Source of the DNA: Opitutaceae bacterium
Lineage (GTDB): Bacteria; Verrucomicrobiota; Verrucomicrobiia; Opitutales; Opitutaceae
Assembly (NCBI GenBank): GCA_023269565.1
Contig: JAHFTD010000004.1
Span: forward strand, 1 to 64,000
Reading direction: 5' to 3'
Length of the DNA: 64,000 bases
Shown: positions 53,152-62,046 of the stretch, piece after piece
Layout: each line of letters begins with the position of its first letter
How positions within the stretch are numbered: the first letter of the stretch is position 1
Notes under the pieces: generated by a model
The model's database searches: none
The model's input: only the letters and a program-made list of their open reading frames with translations
Told to the model about the DNA's origin: nothing
Made by a program: the position numbers and the translations under genes

Positions 53152-53180
53152 AGGCGCCCGCTCCCACGGGCGCCTTTTTT
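53152..53180 (+). terminator. Rho-independent terminator of rpsA
   Basis: AGGCGCCC (53152-53159) pairs with GGGCGCCT (53168-53175) over an eight-base loop and is followed by six T residues. It lies 24 bp behind the rpsA stop. Confidence 0.92.
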
Positions 53181-53196
53181 CTGGAGAGTCCTATCG

Positions 53197-53673
53197 ATGC
53201 CGCCCGCGCACAAGTTACGTCCTTACCAGCCGCAGGATCTCGGGGAGATGCAGCGACTGTATTTCCAGGCTATTCGTCTGGTGTGCGTCCGCAATTACAC
53301 GCCGGAGCAGGTCGAGGCCTGGGCGCCGGAGAAACCCGACCTGGAGCGCTGGCGGCAGAAGCTGGCGGGTGAGGAAGTGGTCATCGCCGAGCTGGCGGGC
53401 GAGATCGTCGGTTTCTGCAGCTGGGCCGCCACCGGTTTCCTTGATTTCCTCTACGTCCACCATGCCCACCAGCGGCAAGGCATCGCCTCGGCCCTCTACC
53501 GGGCGGCGGAATCGGCGCTGCGCGCCAAGGGGCTGAAGCGCCTGCACACCGAAGCCAGCCTGACCGCCCAGCCATTTTTTGCGCGGCAGGGTTTTCGCAT
53601 CGTCAAGCACCAGTTCGTGCAAATCCGCGGCGTGGAGTTGCCGAATGCGGTCATGGAGAAACTTCTCGTCTGA
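53197..53673 (+). CDS. GNAT family N-acetyltransferase
   Basis: A 158-residue acetyltransferase. The acetyl-CoA binding motif is FLYVHHAHQRQGIASALYRA (Q/RxxG/A), preceded by EVVIAELAGEIVGFCSWAAT and followed by LKRLHTEASLTAQPFFARQG. The N-terminal part, IRLVCVRNYTPEQVEAWAP, is that of the small YafP-like group. The acceptor substrate is unknown. It stands alone between the rpsA terminator and the convergent sigma gene. Confidence 0.88.
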   Translation: MPPAHKLRPYQPQDLGEMQRLYFQAIRLVCVRNYTPEQVEAWAPEKPDLERWRQKLAGEEVVIAELAGEIVGFCSWAATGFLDFLYVHHAHQRQGIASALYRAAESALRAKGLKRLHTEASLTAQPFFARQGFRIVKHQFVQIRGVELPNAVMEKLLV

Positions 53674-53729
53674 CCAAACAATAACGCCCAGGATATCCCC
53701 GGGCGGCGTGCCGGACAATAGTGACTGAC

Positions 53730-54815
53730 TTAGACGGCGGCGGATTGCTGGGCCAGCATCTCCCGGACCTGCCCGGCATGCTGACCGGCAAAGCGCTCCT
53801 GCTCGACTTCGTCAGCGGTCCGCTGCCGGTTGTGTCTTGCCATCTGGCGGCGGATTTTTCCCAGAGCAAGATACTCAAGCTGGCGGATGCGCTCACGGGT
53901 GACCTTGAATTTACGTCCGACTTCTTCGAGCGTCAGCTCGTGGTTGCCCTCGAGGCCGAAGCGAAGCTTGATGATGCTTGCCTCGCGGGGATCGAGGGAA
54001 TCGACCATAGTGCGGAGATCATCGCGGAGGTTTTTCTCTCCAAGGCCGGCGTCGGGCGCGATAGCGTTTTCGTCTCCGACTAGATCGCCGAGCGAAGCGG
54101 AATCATCGTCTTCGCCGACTGGTGCGTCGAGTGACGCGGGGCGGACACTGACGGTCTTGAGCAGCGCGACTTTGGCGATGGGAATCTGCAGCTCGATCGC
54201 GATCTCCTCGTTGTCGGGCTCGCGTCCGAGCTCATCGGTGAGACGGGCGATAGTCCGGCGCATGCGAGCGATCTTGTCGACGAGGTGGACGGGCAGGCGG
54301 ATGGTCTTGGACTGGTTCGCTAGGGCGCGCTTCATCGACTGCTTGATCCACCAGGCGGCGTAGGTGGAGAGCTTGCCGCCCTTGGCGGGATCGAAGCGTT
54401 CGACCGCCTTGATCAAGCCGAGGTTGCCCTCGCTGATGAGATCCATGAGAGGAAGGCCCATCTGGTGGTAGTCGTAGGCGATCTTCACGACAAGACGCAG
54501 GTTCGCCTTGATCATGTGGTCGCGGGCGGCTTTGTCACCGCGCTTGATGCGGGCGGCGAGCCGGATCTCGTCCTCGATGGTGAGCAGTGGCGTGCGGCGG
54601 ATCTCGTTGAGGTAAAGCTGGAGGTTGGAGCGCTCGTCGCGGCGGTCGACGGGTGAGGCCTCGTCGAACTGGGATGGCGATGCGGTGGGTTTGAGCTCGG
54701 ACCGGACAGTCAGGCCTTCCTCGGGCGAGGGGATAGCAACGGTGGCGTTGATCCGGCTGGCGGGAATCGCGTCAACTTCCAGTTGGTGGCGGAGAGTCTT
54801 TTTGCGGTGGGGCAT
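53730..54815 (-). CDS. Sigma-70 family RNA polymerase sigma factor (group 1/2)
   Basis: A 361-residue factor. Regions 1.2-2.4 run at about 65-185 (LQLYLNEIRRTPLLTIEDEI, GNLGLIKAVERFDPAKGGKL, STYAAWWIKQSMKRALANQS). Region 3 includes ARLTDELGREPDNEEIA, and region 4 has the -35-binding helix-turn-helix LTLEEVGRKFKVTRERIRQL. A long region 1.1 is missing and the N terminus is basic, which suggests an RpoS/SigA-like primary-related factor rather than full-length RpoD. A housekeeping role cannot be excluded. Confidence 0.85.
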   Translation of the reverse strand: MPHRKKTLRHQLEVDAIPASRINATVAIPSPEEGLTVRSELKPTASPSQFDEASPVDRRDERSNLQLYLNEIRRTPLLTIEDEIRLAARIKRGDKAARDHMIKANLRLVVKIAYDYHQMGLPLMDLISEGNLGLIKAVERFDPAKGGKLSTYAAWWIKQSMKRALANQSKTIRLPVHLVDKIARMRRTIARLTDELGREPDNEEIAIELQIPIAKVALLKTVSVRPASLDAPVGEDDDSASLGDLVGDENAIAPDAGLGEKNLRDDLRTMVDSLDPREASIIKLRFGLEGNHELTLEEVGRKFKVTRERIRQLEYLALGKIRRQMARHNRQRTADEVEQERFAGQHAGQVREMLAQQSAAV

Positions 54816-55221
54816 GGCGGGTAGAACGGACGGTTAATTGGAAACGGAGAAAAGACTCCAGTTCCACTGCATTTATGATGCCCGGCAGCGGAAGGAAATT
54901 CCCACCCACACTGACAGTGCTGAAATTAACCTAACTGTGCCGCCTTTCCGTCGAGAAGAATAGACTAGGCAGCGCTGCTGCGAAATCGCTAAGCCATGCT
55001 GTCCATGGAGTTGATTGTCATTGATGCTCGTCATGAAATACCCCGTCTTCCCGCTTCTGGCCAGGAGGGATAGTCGACCTCAACTAGGGTCTTCCCAAAT
55101 CCGTCAGACAATTGCGGCCTTATTGGCGCAGGGTGTCACTCCTCGCTGGGTCAGTTGGGCAGGAGTATCTGTGCCCCATGTAGGCGCTAAGACAAGGAGG
55201 TCGGTCGGGGCCGTTACAAGT
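54816..55221. other. 406-bp intergenic region, nothing recognised
   Basis: This gap separates the sigma factor gene (upstream, leftward) from the glmS stop. It must hold the sigma promoter, but no clear -35/-10 pair, hairpin with T run, tRNA or small gene could be supported. Its AT content is a bit higher between 54830 and 54970. Confidence 0.5.
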
Positions 55222-57072
55222 TCATTCCACGGTGACCGACTTGGCGAGATTGCGCGGCTTGTCGACGTCGCGCTGGAGCTCGACGGCGATGTAGTAGCTA
55301 AGCAGCTGCACGGGCACGGTGGCGACAATGGGCAGCACGGCCTCGTGGCATTCGGGGATACGGATGATCTCGTCGGCCAGCCCGGCGGGCAGCGCGCAGT
55401 CCTCGGTCGCGACCGCAATAATGCGCCCCTTCCGCGCCTTGATTTCCTGCATGCTGGAGACGACTTTGCTGAACATCTCGCCGGAGGGGACGAAAAACAC
55501 CGACGGGCATTGCTCGCTGATCAGCGCAATGGGACCGTGCTTCATCTCGGCGGCCGGGTAACCCTCAGCATGGATGTAGGAGATTTCTTTGAGCTTGAGC
55601 GCGCCTTCGAGCGCGACCGGAAAGAGGGAGAGCCGTCCGAGGAAAAGGAAATCCTGGAATTTGGCGTAGCGCCGGGCGATCTCCTTGATGTGCGGCGCCT
55701 GGGCGAGCACCTGCCGCACGAGATCCGGCACACCCTTGAGGGCCTGGACATATTCCACGCCGTCGCTGAAACTCAGGTCGCGCATGCGGCCGATGTAAAG
55801 GGCCAGCATGGCGCCGATGAGAAGCTGCGAGGTGAATGCCTTCGTCGAGGCGACGCCGATCTCGGGGCCGACGTGCTGGTAAATGCCGCCGTCCGACTCG
55901 CGCGCGATGGTGGAGCCGACGACATTGTTGACCGCAAGCACCTTGTAGCCCTTGCGCTTGGCTTCCCGCAAGGCGGCGAGGGTGTCGATCGTCTCGCCCG
56001 ACTGGCTGAAGGTGAAAAACAGCGCGCTCCTCTCAAGGGGCGAATTGCGGTAGCGAAATTCGGAGGCGTAGTCGACCTCGACCGGCACGCGCGCGAAGCG
56101 CTCGATCAGCTGCTCGGCCACGAGGCAGGCATGCCAGGCGCTGCCGCAGGCAAGGAAATGGAAGCGGTCGACATGCCGGAAATCCACCGCGGAGATGTTG
56201 AGTCCGCCGAAGTTGGCCGTGCTGCCGTCCTCGGAAAAGCGGCCGCGCATGGTGTTCTCAAGCGCGGCGGGCTGCTCAAAGATCTCCTTCTCCATGAAGT
56301 GCGCATGCCCGTTGAGGTCGGCGTCCGCGATGCTCCAGCTCACCCGGTCGAAGACCGGCGAGACATCGGCGGCATCGAGCGTGGTAATGGAAAAGTTTCG
56401 CACCGTGATATGCAGGATCTCGCCGTCCTTCAGGTAGACGACGTTCTGCGTGCGGCTGATGATGGCAGACACGTCACTGGCGAGCATATATTCGCCGTCG
56501 CCGACGCCGAGGATAAGAGGCGAGCCCTTGCGCGCTGCGACGATTTCCGCCGGATAATCCGCGCACATCACTGCAATGCCGTAGGCGCCCTCGATGTGCC
56601 GGAGGGCTTTGCGGACGGATTCGAGGAAGCGGCTGGCGTCCTCAACAGCAGGCTCCTTTTGGTAGTGGTAGGCGATAAGGTTGCAGAGCACCTCGGTGTC
56701 AGTCTCGGACGCGAAGGTGTAGCCCTTGGACAGGAGGAAGCGTTTGATGCTCTCGTAATTCTCGATGATCCCGTTGTGGATGAGCGCGAACTTGCCATCG
56801 CTGCTGAGGTGCGGGTGGGCGTTGGCGTCGGTCACCCCGCCGTGGGTGGCCCAGCGGGTGTGGCCCATGCCGGTGGTGCCGGAGAATTTCTGCGCCGCTG
56901 TGCCCTTGATCAGGCCCTCGACGCGGCCGGCCTTCTTGGCGATGTCGAACCGCCCGTTTTTCTGCACGGCGATGCCGGCCGAGTCATAGCCGCGATATTC
57001 CAGCCGCTTGAGCCCCTCGAGGATGATCGAGGAGGCCTTCTGGGTGCCAATATAGCCGACAATTCCGCACAT
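55222..57072 (-). CDS. glmS: Glutamine--fructose-6-phosphate aminotransferase
   Basis: A 616-residue enzyme giving glucosamine 6-phosphate for peptidoglycan and LPS. The nucleophile Cys2 follows the initiator in MCGIVGYIGTQKASSIILEG. The glutaminase part shows MGHTRWATHGGVTDANAHPH. Two SIS domains follow: FLACGSAWHACLVAEQLIER with TFSQSGETIDTLAALRE, and AEGYPAAEMKHGPIALI. The C terminus LAKSVTVE is the canonical end. Divergent from glgC across 67 bp. Confidence 0.97.
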   Translation of the reverse strand: MCGIVGYIGTQKASSIILEGLKRLEYRGYDSAGIAVQKNGRFDIAKKAGRVEGLIKGTAAQKFSGTTGMGHTRWATHGGVTDANAHPHLSSDGKFALIHNGIIENYESIKRFLLSKGYTFASETDTEVLCNLIAYHYQKEPAVEDASRFLESVRKALRHIEGAYGIAVMCADYPAEIVAARKGSPLILGVGDGEYMLASDVSAIISRTQNVVYLKDGEILHITVRNFSITTLDAADVSPVFDRVSWSIADADLNGHAHFMEKEIFEQPAALENTMRGRFSEDGSTANFGGLNISAVDFRHVDRFHFLACGSAWHACLVAEQLIERFARVPVEVDYASEFRYRNSPLERSALFFTFSQSGETIDTLAALREAKRKGYKVLAVNNVVGSTIARESDGGIYQHVGPEIGVASTKAFTSQLLIGAMLALYIGRMRDLSFSDGVEYVQALKGVPDLVRQVLAQAPHIKEIARRYAKFQDFLFLGRLSLFPVALEGALKLKEISYIHAEGYPAAEMKHGPIALISEQCPSVFFVPSGEMFSKVVSSMQEIKARKGRIIAVATEDCALPAGLADEIIRIPECHEAVLPIVATVPVQLLSYYIAVELQRDVDKPRNLAKSVTVE

Positions 57073-57139
57073 AGGTTGTTTAAGCTGGTGATTTTTGAGG
57101 GCCTCCGGAGAATACGGCAAGGAATTAGCACACCCGGCA

Positions 57140-58426
57140 ATGAGCGAATCAAAACGAGTCCTCGCAGTCATCATGGGCGGCGGGCGCGGCACGCGCCTGT
57201 TTCCGCTCACCAAGGAGCGGTGCAAGCCCGCTGTGCCGCTCGCGGGCAAATACCGGCTCGTGGACATCCCGATCAGCAACTGCATCAACTCGGGCTACAA
57301 CCGCATCTTCCTGCTGACACAATTCCTCACCGCTTCGCTCCACCGGCACATCCAGAAGAGTTTCCACTTCGATCCGTTCGGCGCCGGGTTCGTCGACATC
57401 CTCTCCGCCGAGCAGACCGACAAAAGCAGCGCCTGGTATGAGGGCACGGCCGATGCCGTCCGCCGCAACCTCGTGCATTTTGACAGCCACGGACACGACC
57501 TCGTGCTCATCCTTTCCGGCGACCAGTTGTATCGGATGGATTTTCGGAAAATCATCGCCCAGCACGTCGCCACGGGGGCCGATGTCACCGTGGCCGCGAC
57601 GCCCGTGCCGGTCTCGCGGATCGAGGGACTCGGTCTGATGCGTGTCTCGGACGACATGGAGATCACGGAGTTCGTCGAGAAGCCCAAGGATGCCGCCGTT
57701 GTCAGTGGACTGGCGATGAGCGACACACTGGAGGCGAAGCTGGAGAAGCCCTCCGCCGAGAAACGCTGTCTCGCCTCGATGGGTATCTACGTGTTCAGCC
57801 GCGATGTCCTGCGCCGCGCCGTCAGCAACACGATGAAGGATTTCGGCAAGGAGGTCATCCCCGGCCTGCTCGGCCAGGCGCGCCTCTACGGCCACATCTT
57901 CGAGGGCTACTGGGAAGACATCGGCACCGTGCGCGCCTTCTTCGAGGCGAACCTCGCGCTTGCCCAGCCGCTGCCGCCGTTCAATTTCTTCGACCGCGGC
58001 GCGCCCATCTACACCCACGCGCGCTACCTGCCCGCCTCCAAGGTCAACAAGTGCGACATCGACCATGTGATCATCGGCGACGGCTGCCTCGTCACCGACT
58101 CGCGGCTGAAGCACTGCATCATCGGCATCCGCTCCATCCTCGGGGAGAATTCCAACCTAGAGGACGTGGTCATGATGGGCGCCGACTACTACCAGACCGA
58201 CCGGGAGGTGCAAACCGACCGGGCGCAGGACAAGCCGCCGCTCGGCATCGGCCGGCACTGCCGCCTCCGCCGCGCCATCATCGACAAGAACGCCCGCATC
58301 GGCGACAACGTCATTCTCTCGCCCGAGGGCAAGGCCGACGGCGACTACGCCCACGACATCGTCGTGCGCGACGGCATCCTCTGCGTCTGCAAGGGCGCCG
58401 TCATCCCCTCGGGTTTCACGCTCTGA
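57140..58426 (+). CDS. glgC: Glucose-1-phosphate adenylyltransferase
   Basis: A 428-residue ADP-glucose pyrophosphorylase, the committed step of glycogen synthesis. The nucleotide-binding start VLAVIMGGGRGTRLFPLTKE, the RCKPAVPLAGKYRLVDIPIS motif, LSGDQLYRMD and EFVEKPKD with the substrate-site pattern, and a C-terminal left-handed beta-helix (CIIGIRSILGENSNLEDVVM) are present. No other glg gene is in the window. It shares its 67-bp upstream region with glmS. Confidence 0.95.
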   Translation: MSESKRVLAVIMGGGRGTRLFPLTKERCKPAVPLAGKYRLVDIPISNCINSGYNRIFLLTQFLTASLHRHIQKSFHFDPFGAGFVDILSAEQTDKSSAWYEGTADAVRRNLVHFDSHGHDLVLILSGDQLYRMDFRKIIAQHVATGADVTVAATPVPVSRIEGLGLMRVSDDMEITEFVEKPKDAAVVSGLAMSDTLEAKLEKPSAEKRCLASMGIYVFSRDVLRRAVSNTMKDFGKEVIPGLLGQARLYGHIFEGYWEDIGTVRAFFEANLALAQPLPPFNFFDRGAPIYTHARYLPASKVNKCDIDHVIIGDGCLVTDSRLKHCIIGIRSILGENSNLEDVVMMGADYYQTDREVQTDRAQDKPPLGIGRHCRLRRAIIDKNARIGDNVILSPEGKADGDYAHDIVVRDGILCVCKGAVIPSGFTL

Positions 58427-58464
58427 GCCGCGGCGGCAAGACCCGGCTGCGGCTTGTTTGCTCA

Positions 58465-58499
58465 CCCGGCCCGGCATCAACGTTCACCGCCCGGCCGGG
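58465..58499. other. GC-rich imperfect hairpin after glgC
   Basis: CCCGGCCCGGC at 58465-58475 pairs with GCCCGGCCGGG at 58489-58499, with one mismatch and a 13-base loop. Only an AT-rich stretch (ATTAAACATTAAAA) follows, without a clean T run, so it may be a weak terminator of glgC or the edge of inserted debris. Confidence 0.3.
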
Positions 58500-58605
58500 C
58501 ATTAAACATTAAAACCTGACCTTTTTTGACTGTCCCCAAGCCCAATTTGGCAATCCAGTTTCCCGACCCACGCCTGGGCCCCCGGACCCCGCCGGCAAAG
58601 CAGGC

Positions 58606-58670
58606 ATTGTCACCTAATAGGTGACAATCGGTTTTTCCCGAGGGGACAATGTCACCTATTAAGTGACAAT
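58606..58670. repeat. Two copies of a short palindrome
   Basis: At 58606-58628 ATTGTCACCT and AGGTGACAAT flank three bases, a 10-bp perfect inverted repeat. At 58648-58670 a second version reads AATGTCACCTATTAAGTGAC and continues with AAT, an imperfect copy in the opposite sense. The copies lie at the broken 3' side of an IS110 remnant and could be element ends or regulator sites. Confidence 0.55.
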
Positions 58671-58798
58671 GGATCGGAGGGAGAACAGACGGCGAGGATC
58701 TCGCCCGAGGCCGAGAGGACGCACACCGTGTGCCGGCGGTCCCCGAGATCGATACCGATGGTTTGTTTATTGGTCGGGCGCAGAAGGCGGAGAGTTTG
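58652..58798 (-). pseudogene. IS110 family transposase, N-terminal remnant
   Basis: On the minus strand the frame reads LRLLRPTNKQTIGIDLGDRR and goes on HTVCVLSASGEILAVCS, the start of an IS110 transposase with its first catalytic Asp (GIDLGD). It then leaves the family pattern and stops at 58652-58654 inside the palindrome. No start codon was found, and the DEDD remainder and serine domain are missing. It is not the same subtype as the intact element at 59131. Confidence 0.7.
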
Positions 58799-58880
58799 AC
58801 GCAGCGCACCTCAAAGTGCGATGCGCCACTCGACGCCTTCTTGTATGTTCGATTCGATGTTAGTTTTACACGAGGTCAGA

Positions 58881-60075
<1,195 letters not shown>

Positions 60076-60090
60076 CACCGCTGCTCATTC

Positions 60091-60555
60091 CTACTGGTTG
60101 GGCTCTTTTTGGCGCATGAGAGATATCAAATCGGCATACGAAATCGCCTGTTCATGATCTTCGTCCACTTCTTCCCGCAGATAAACAGCCTCACCCGATC
60201 TTGGATTCTTCTCGTAGTCCGCAAAAAAGACCAATGCATACTTCGGCGCGACGACGTGAGAAAACAGCGGATTGTCTGAACGGTCCCACGTGACAACACG
60301 GCCGCCAACTTCTGGGGTTCGGCCTCGAGAACGAAGAACACAAACCAAAATCAAAGTCTCCCTTTTCTTCGTCCATTCCACTCGCGCCAAGACTACCAAT
60401 TTGGATGCCTGCCAATGGTGCTGCAGATCCTGGATGAAAGCCGCTTGGTCGACATTCTTGGGCAAACAGTAGAAGAGCCGTTCGCCAACATCGGCTGCTC
60501 TGACTACTGCGAAGAGCAGAAAGAAGACTGACAGACACCGCGTCGTTTTGCTCAT
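60091..60555 (-). CDS. Exported hypothetical protein, 154 aa (cassette-like gene)
   Basis: The product has a signal peptide (CLSVFFLLFAVVRAADVG) and a mature domain with GERLFYCLPKNVDQAAFIQD, KYALVFFADYEKNPRSGEAV and a C-terminal helix ending in KEPNQ. I do not recognise the family. The codon and base use is less GC-rich than the window. Its ATG lies three bases from an attC-like site, and its end overlaps the attC half that stops at the IS110. The stop codon appears to come from the inserted element. Confidence 0.65.
   Translation of the reverse strand: MSKTTRCLSVFFLLFAVVRAADVGERLFYCLPKNVDQAAFIQDLQHHWQASKLVVLARVEWTKKRETLILVCVLRSRGRTPEVGGRVVTWDRSDNPLFSHVVAPKYALVFFADYEKNPRSGEAVYLREEVDEDHEQAISYADLISLMRQKEPNQ
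60094..60103 (-). repeat. Possible attC half cut by the IS110 element
   Basis: On the minus strand the end of the gene at 60091 reads GCCCAACCAG, which matches the left box of an attC (GCCCAAC plus CCAG) and parallels GCCGAACCAG in the complete site at 60619. The remainder of a site does not follow; instead the IS110 begins. The other half was not found left of the element. Confidence 0.35.
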
Positions 60556-60558
60556 TTT

Positions 60559-60619
60559 GGCTAACGTTCAAGATGAGCCACGGCCGCTTGGGGCCGTTGG
60601 CTCTGGCGTCTGGTTCGGC
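60559..60619 (-). repeat. attC-like recombination site between two small genes
   Basis: A 61-bp site on the minus strand with outer boxes GCCGAAC (60613-60619) and GTTAGCC (60559-60565) and a central hairpin, arms 60592-60603 and 60575-60585 (GAGCCAACGGCC with GGCCGTGGCTC), in which one base is extrahelical. The end TTGAACGTTAGCC is what integron attC sites look like. It starts 10 bp after the stop of the gene at 60630 and ends a few bases before the next ATG, exactly as in cassette arrays. Confidence 0.6.
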
Positions 60620-60629
60620 TGTTTTGATT

Positions 60630-60995
60630 TCACCATGGACCACCCCAATTGACCTTCAAAAGACACTTCATCGGATCGCCCACGAATCTCCAAGATTTCT
60701 TCATCCCTTGAATCTCGAAGGTCATTCCATTCGGATGATGGTAGTCTCCTTTCTTTGAGGTATCGACGATCCACGCTACTCCTCCTTCCGGCATAGGATC
60801 CGGGATGAACTCACTTTCTGTGGGGCTGATAGTCGCGACTCGATAGCCGTAGCCATTACCGTAAAACGGCTCACCAATCTGTCGATTGGTCTGAGTGATG
60901 AAATCCTTGTGCTGAGTCTCGACCGAGGCGCAGCCCGATGAAATCGCGAGCCAAACTGCAAAGAAAAACGTTAGAGGTATTGCGCGAATATTCAT
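60630..60995 (-). CDS. Predicted lipoprotein, 121 aa (cassette-like gene)
   Basis: The product starts MNIRAIPLTFFFAVWLAISS followed by GCASVE, a lipoprotein signal with the lipobox Cys. The mature part has GEPFYGNGYGYRVATISPTE and ends in MKCLLKVNWGGPW. No family assigned. Less GC-rich than the core genes. An attC-like site follows its stop after 10 bp. With the next gene it forms a two-gene array between the IS110 and the core gene lgt. Confidence 0.65.
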   Translation of the reverse strand: MNIRAIPLTFFFAVWLAISSGCASVETQHKDFITQTNRQIGEPFYGNGYGYRVATISPTESEFIPDPMPEGGVAWIVDTSKKGDYHHPNGMTFEIQGMKKSWRFVGDPMKCLLKVNWGGPW

Positions 60996-61218
60996 CTTTT
61001 TGCCGAACAGTGTTATTCGGCCAAACCGAAGTCCGGGATTCTGGAGCGGATCATGGCGGGATAATCCCTCCAGGCCTTTTGCGAGGCAAGGTTGGAGATT
61101 TACGGATTTGGGTCTGCACCGTCTGCCAATTCCGTAGCCGGGGGAACCCCCGTTGGTTGCTTCCGTCGCGAAAGCAAGCCCTGGCCCCGGCGGGCAGAAT
61201 TCTCTGGCTCCATCAGCC

Positions 61219-62043
61219 TCATGCGGCCGCCGGCCGCCGCGAGGCGCGGAAAATCAGCGCCGCGCCGGCGGCGACGAGGAAGATCGAATAGAAAGTCCCG
61301 CGGCTGAGGCCGAGAATGAGCCCGGCGTCGGGTTCGCGGAACATTTCCCCGAAAACCCGCACCACCGCGTAGGCAATGAGGAACTCGCCCGCGAGCCGGC
61401 CGGGCCGTGCGGGGGCGACGTCGGTTTTCCAAAAGCGCCACTGTGTGTAGGCGAAGAGCAGCAGGCCCTCGAGCCCGGCCTGGTAGAGTTGCGAAGGATG
61501 GCGCGGCACGATGAGCCGGACCGGATGATTCGGGTCGCTGAGCGGAAAAACCACCGCCCACGGCACGTCGGTCGTCTTGCCCCAGAGTTCGCCGTTGATG
61601 AAATTGGCGATGCGGCCGAAGAACAGTCCGACCGGCGCAGTCGTCACCACCAGATCGGCGAGGTGGAAGAAATTGACGGACGACTTCCGCGCGTAGAGCC
61701 AGAGCGCGATGACCACGCCCACCATGCCGCCGTGGCTGGACATGCCGCCTTCCCACACGCGCAGCAGCACGAGCGGGTCGTGCCGGAAGATTTCCGGCTG
61801 GTAGAGGACGAAATATCCGAACCGTCCGCCAAGGATCACGCCGGCGACGAGCGCGAGCATGAGGTCCATGATGGCGTTGTTGTCGAGCGGCGAGCGGCCC
61901 ACGCGGCGGTAGCGCCGCAGCAGCCAGCCCGCGGCAACGAAGCCGAGGAGATAGGCGAGCCCGTAGTAGCGGATGCCGAAGTTCTCCCCAAAACGGATTA
62001 GGAACGGGCTGAGGTCGTGGACCCAGTAAGCGAGGGGCAGCAT
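61219..62043 (-). CDS. lgt: Prolipoprotein diacylglyceryl transferase
   Basis: A 274-residue inner-membrane enzyme, the first step of lipoprotein maturation, attaching diacylglycerol to the lipobox Cys. Motifs are GIRYYGLAYLLGFVAAGWLL, GGMSSHGGMVGVVIAL, the Lgt signature GRIANFINGELWGKTTDVPW, and PRHPSQLYQAGLEGLLLF. Seven membrane helices fit. It acts on the several lipoproteins coded in this window. Next to the CNNM/CBS gene (3 bp) in the same direction. Confidence 0.95.
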   Translation of the reverse strand: MLPLAYWVHDLSPFLIRFGENFGIRYYGLAYLLGFVAAGWLLRRYRRVGRSPLDNNAIMDLMLALVAGVILGGRFGYFVLYQPEIFRHDPLVLLRVWEGGMSSHGGMVGVVIALWLYARKSSVNFFHLADLVVTTAPVGLFFGRIANFINGELWGKTTDVPWAVVFPLSDPNHPVRLIVPRHPSQLYQAGLEGLLLFAYTQWRFWKTDVAPARPGRLAGEFLIAYAVVRVFGEMFREPDAGLILGLSRGTFYSIFLVAAGAALIFRASRRPAAA

Positions 62044-62046
62044 GGG

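Noticed and set aside
57073-57139. glmS ribozyme
   Set aside because: The gap to glgC is 67 bp and lacks the core sequence; the ribozyme needs well over 100 bases.
55015-57441. An 808-codon open frame on the plus strand
   Set aside because: It is antisense to glmS, whose motifs are unmistakable, and its translation is of low complexity, rich in Gly/Asp/Arg. GC-rich DNA often leaves such frames open.
61002-61021. Second attC site upstream of the cassette-like gene at 60995
   Set aside because: GCCGAA and TTCGGC form a 6-bp hairpin, but the outer boxes and the long central stem are missing.
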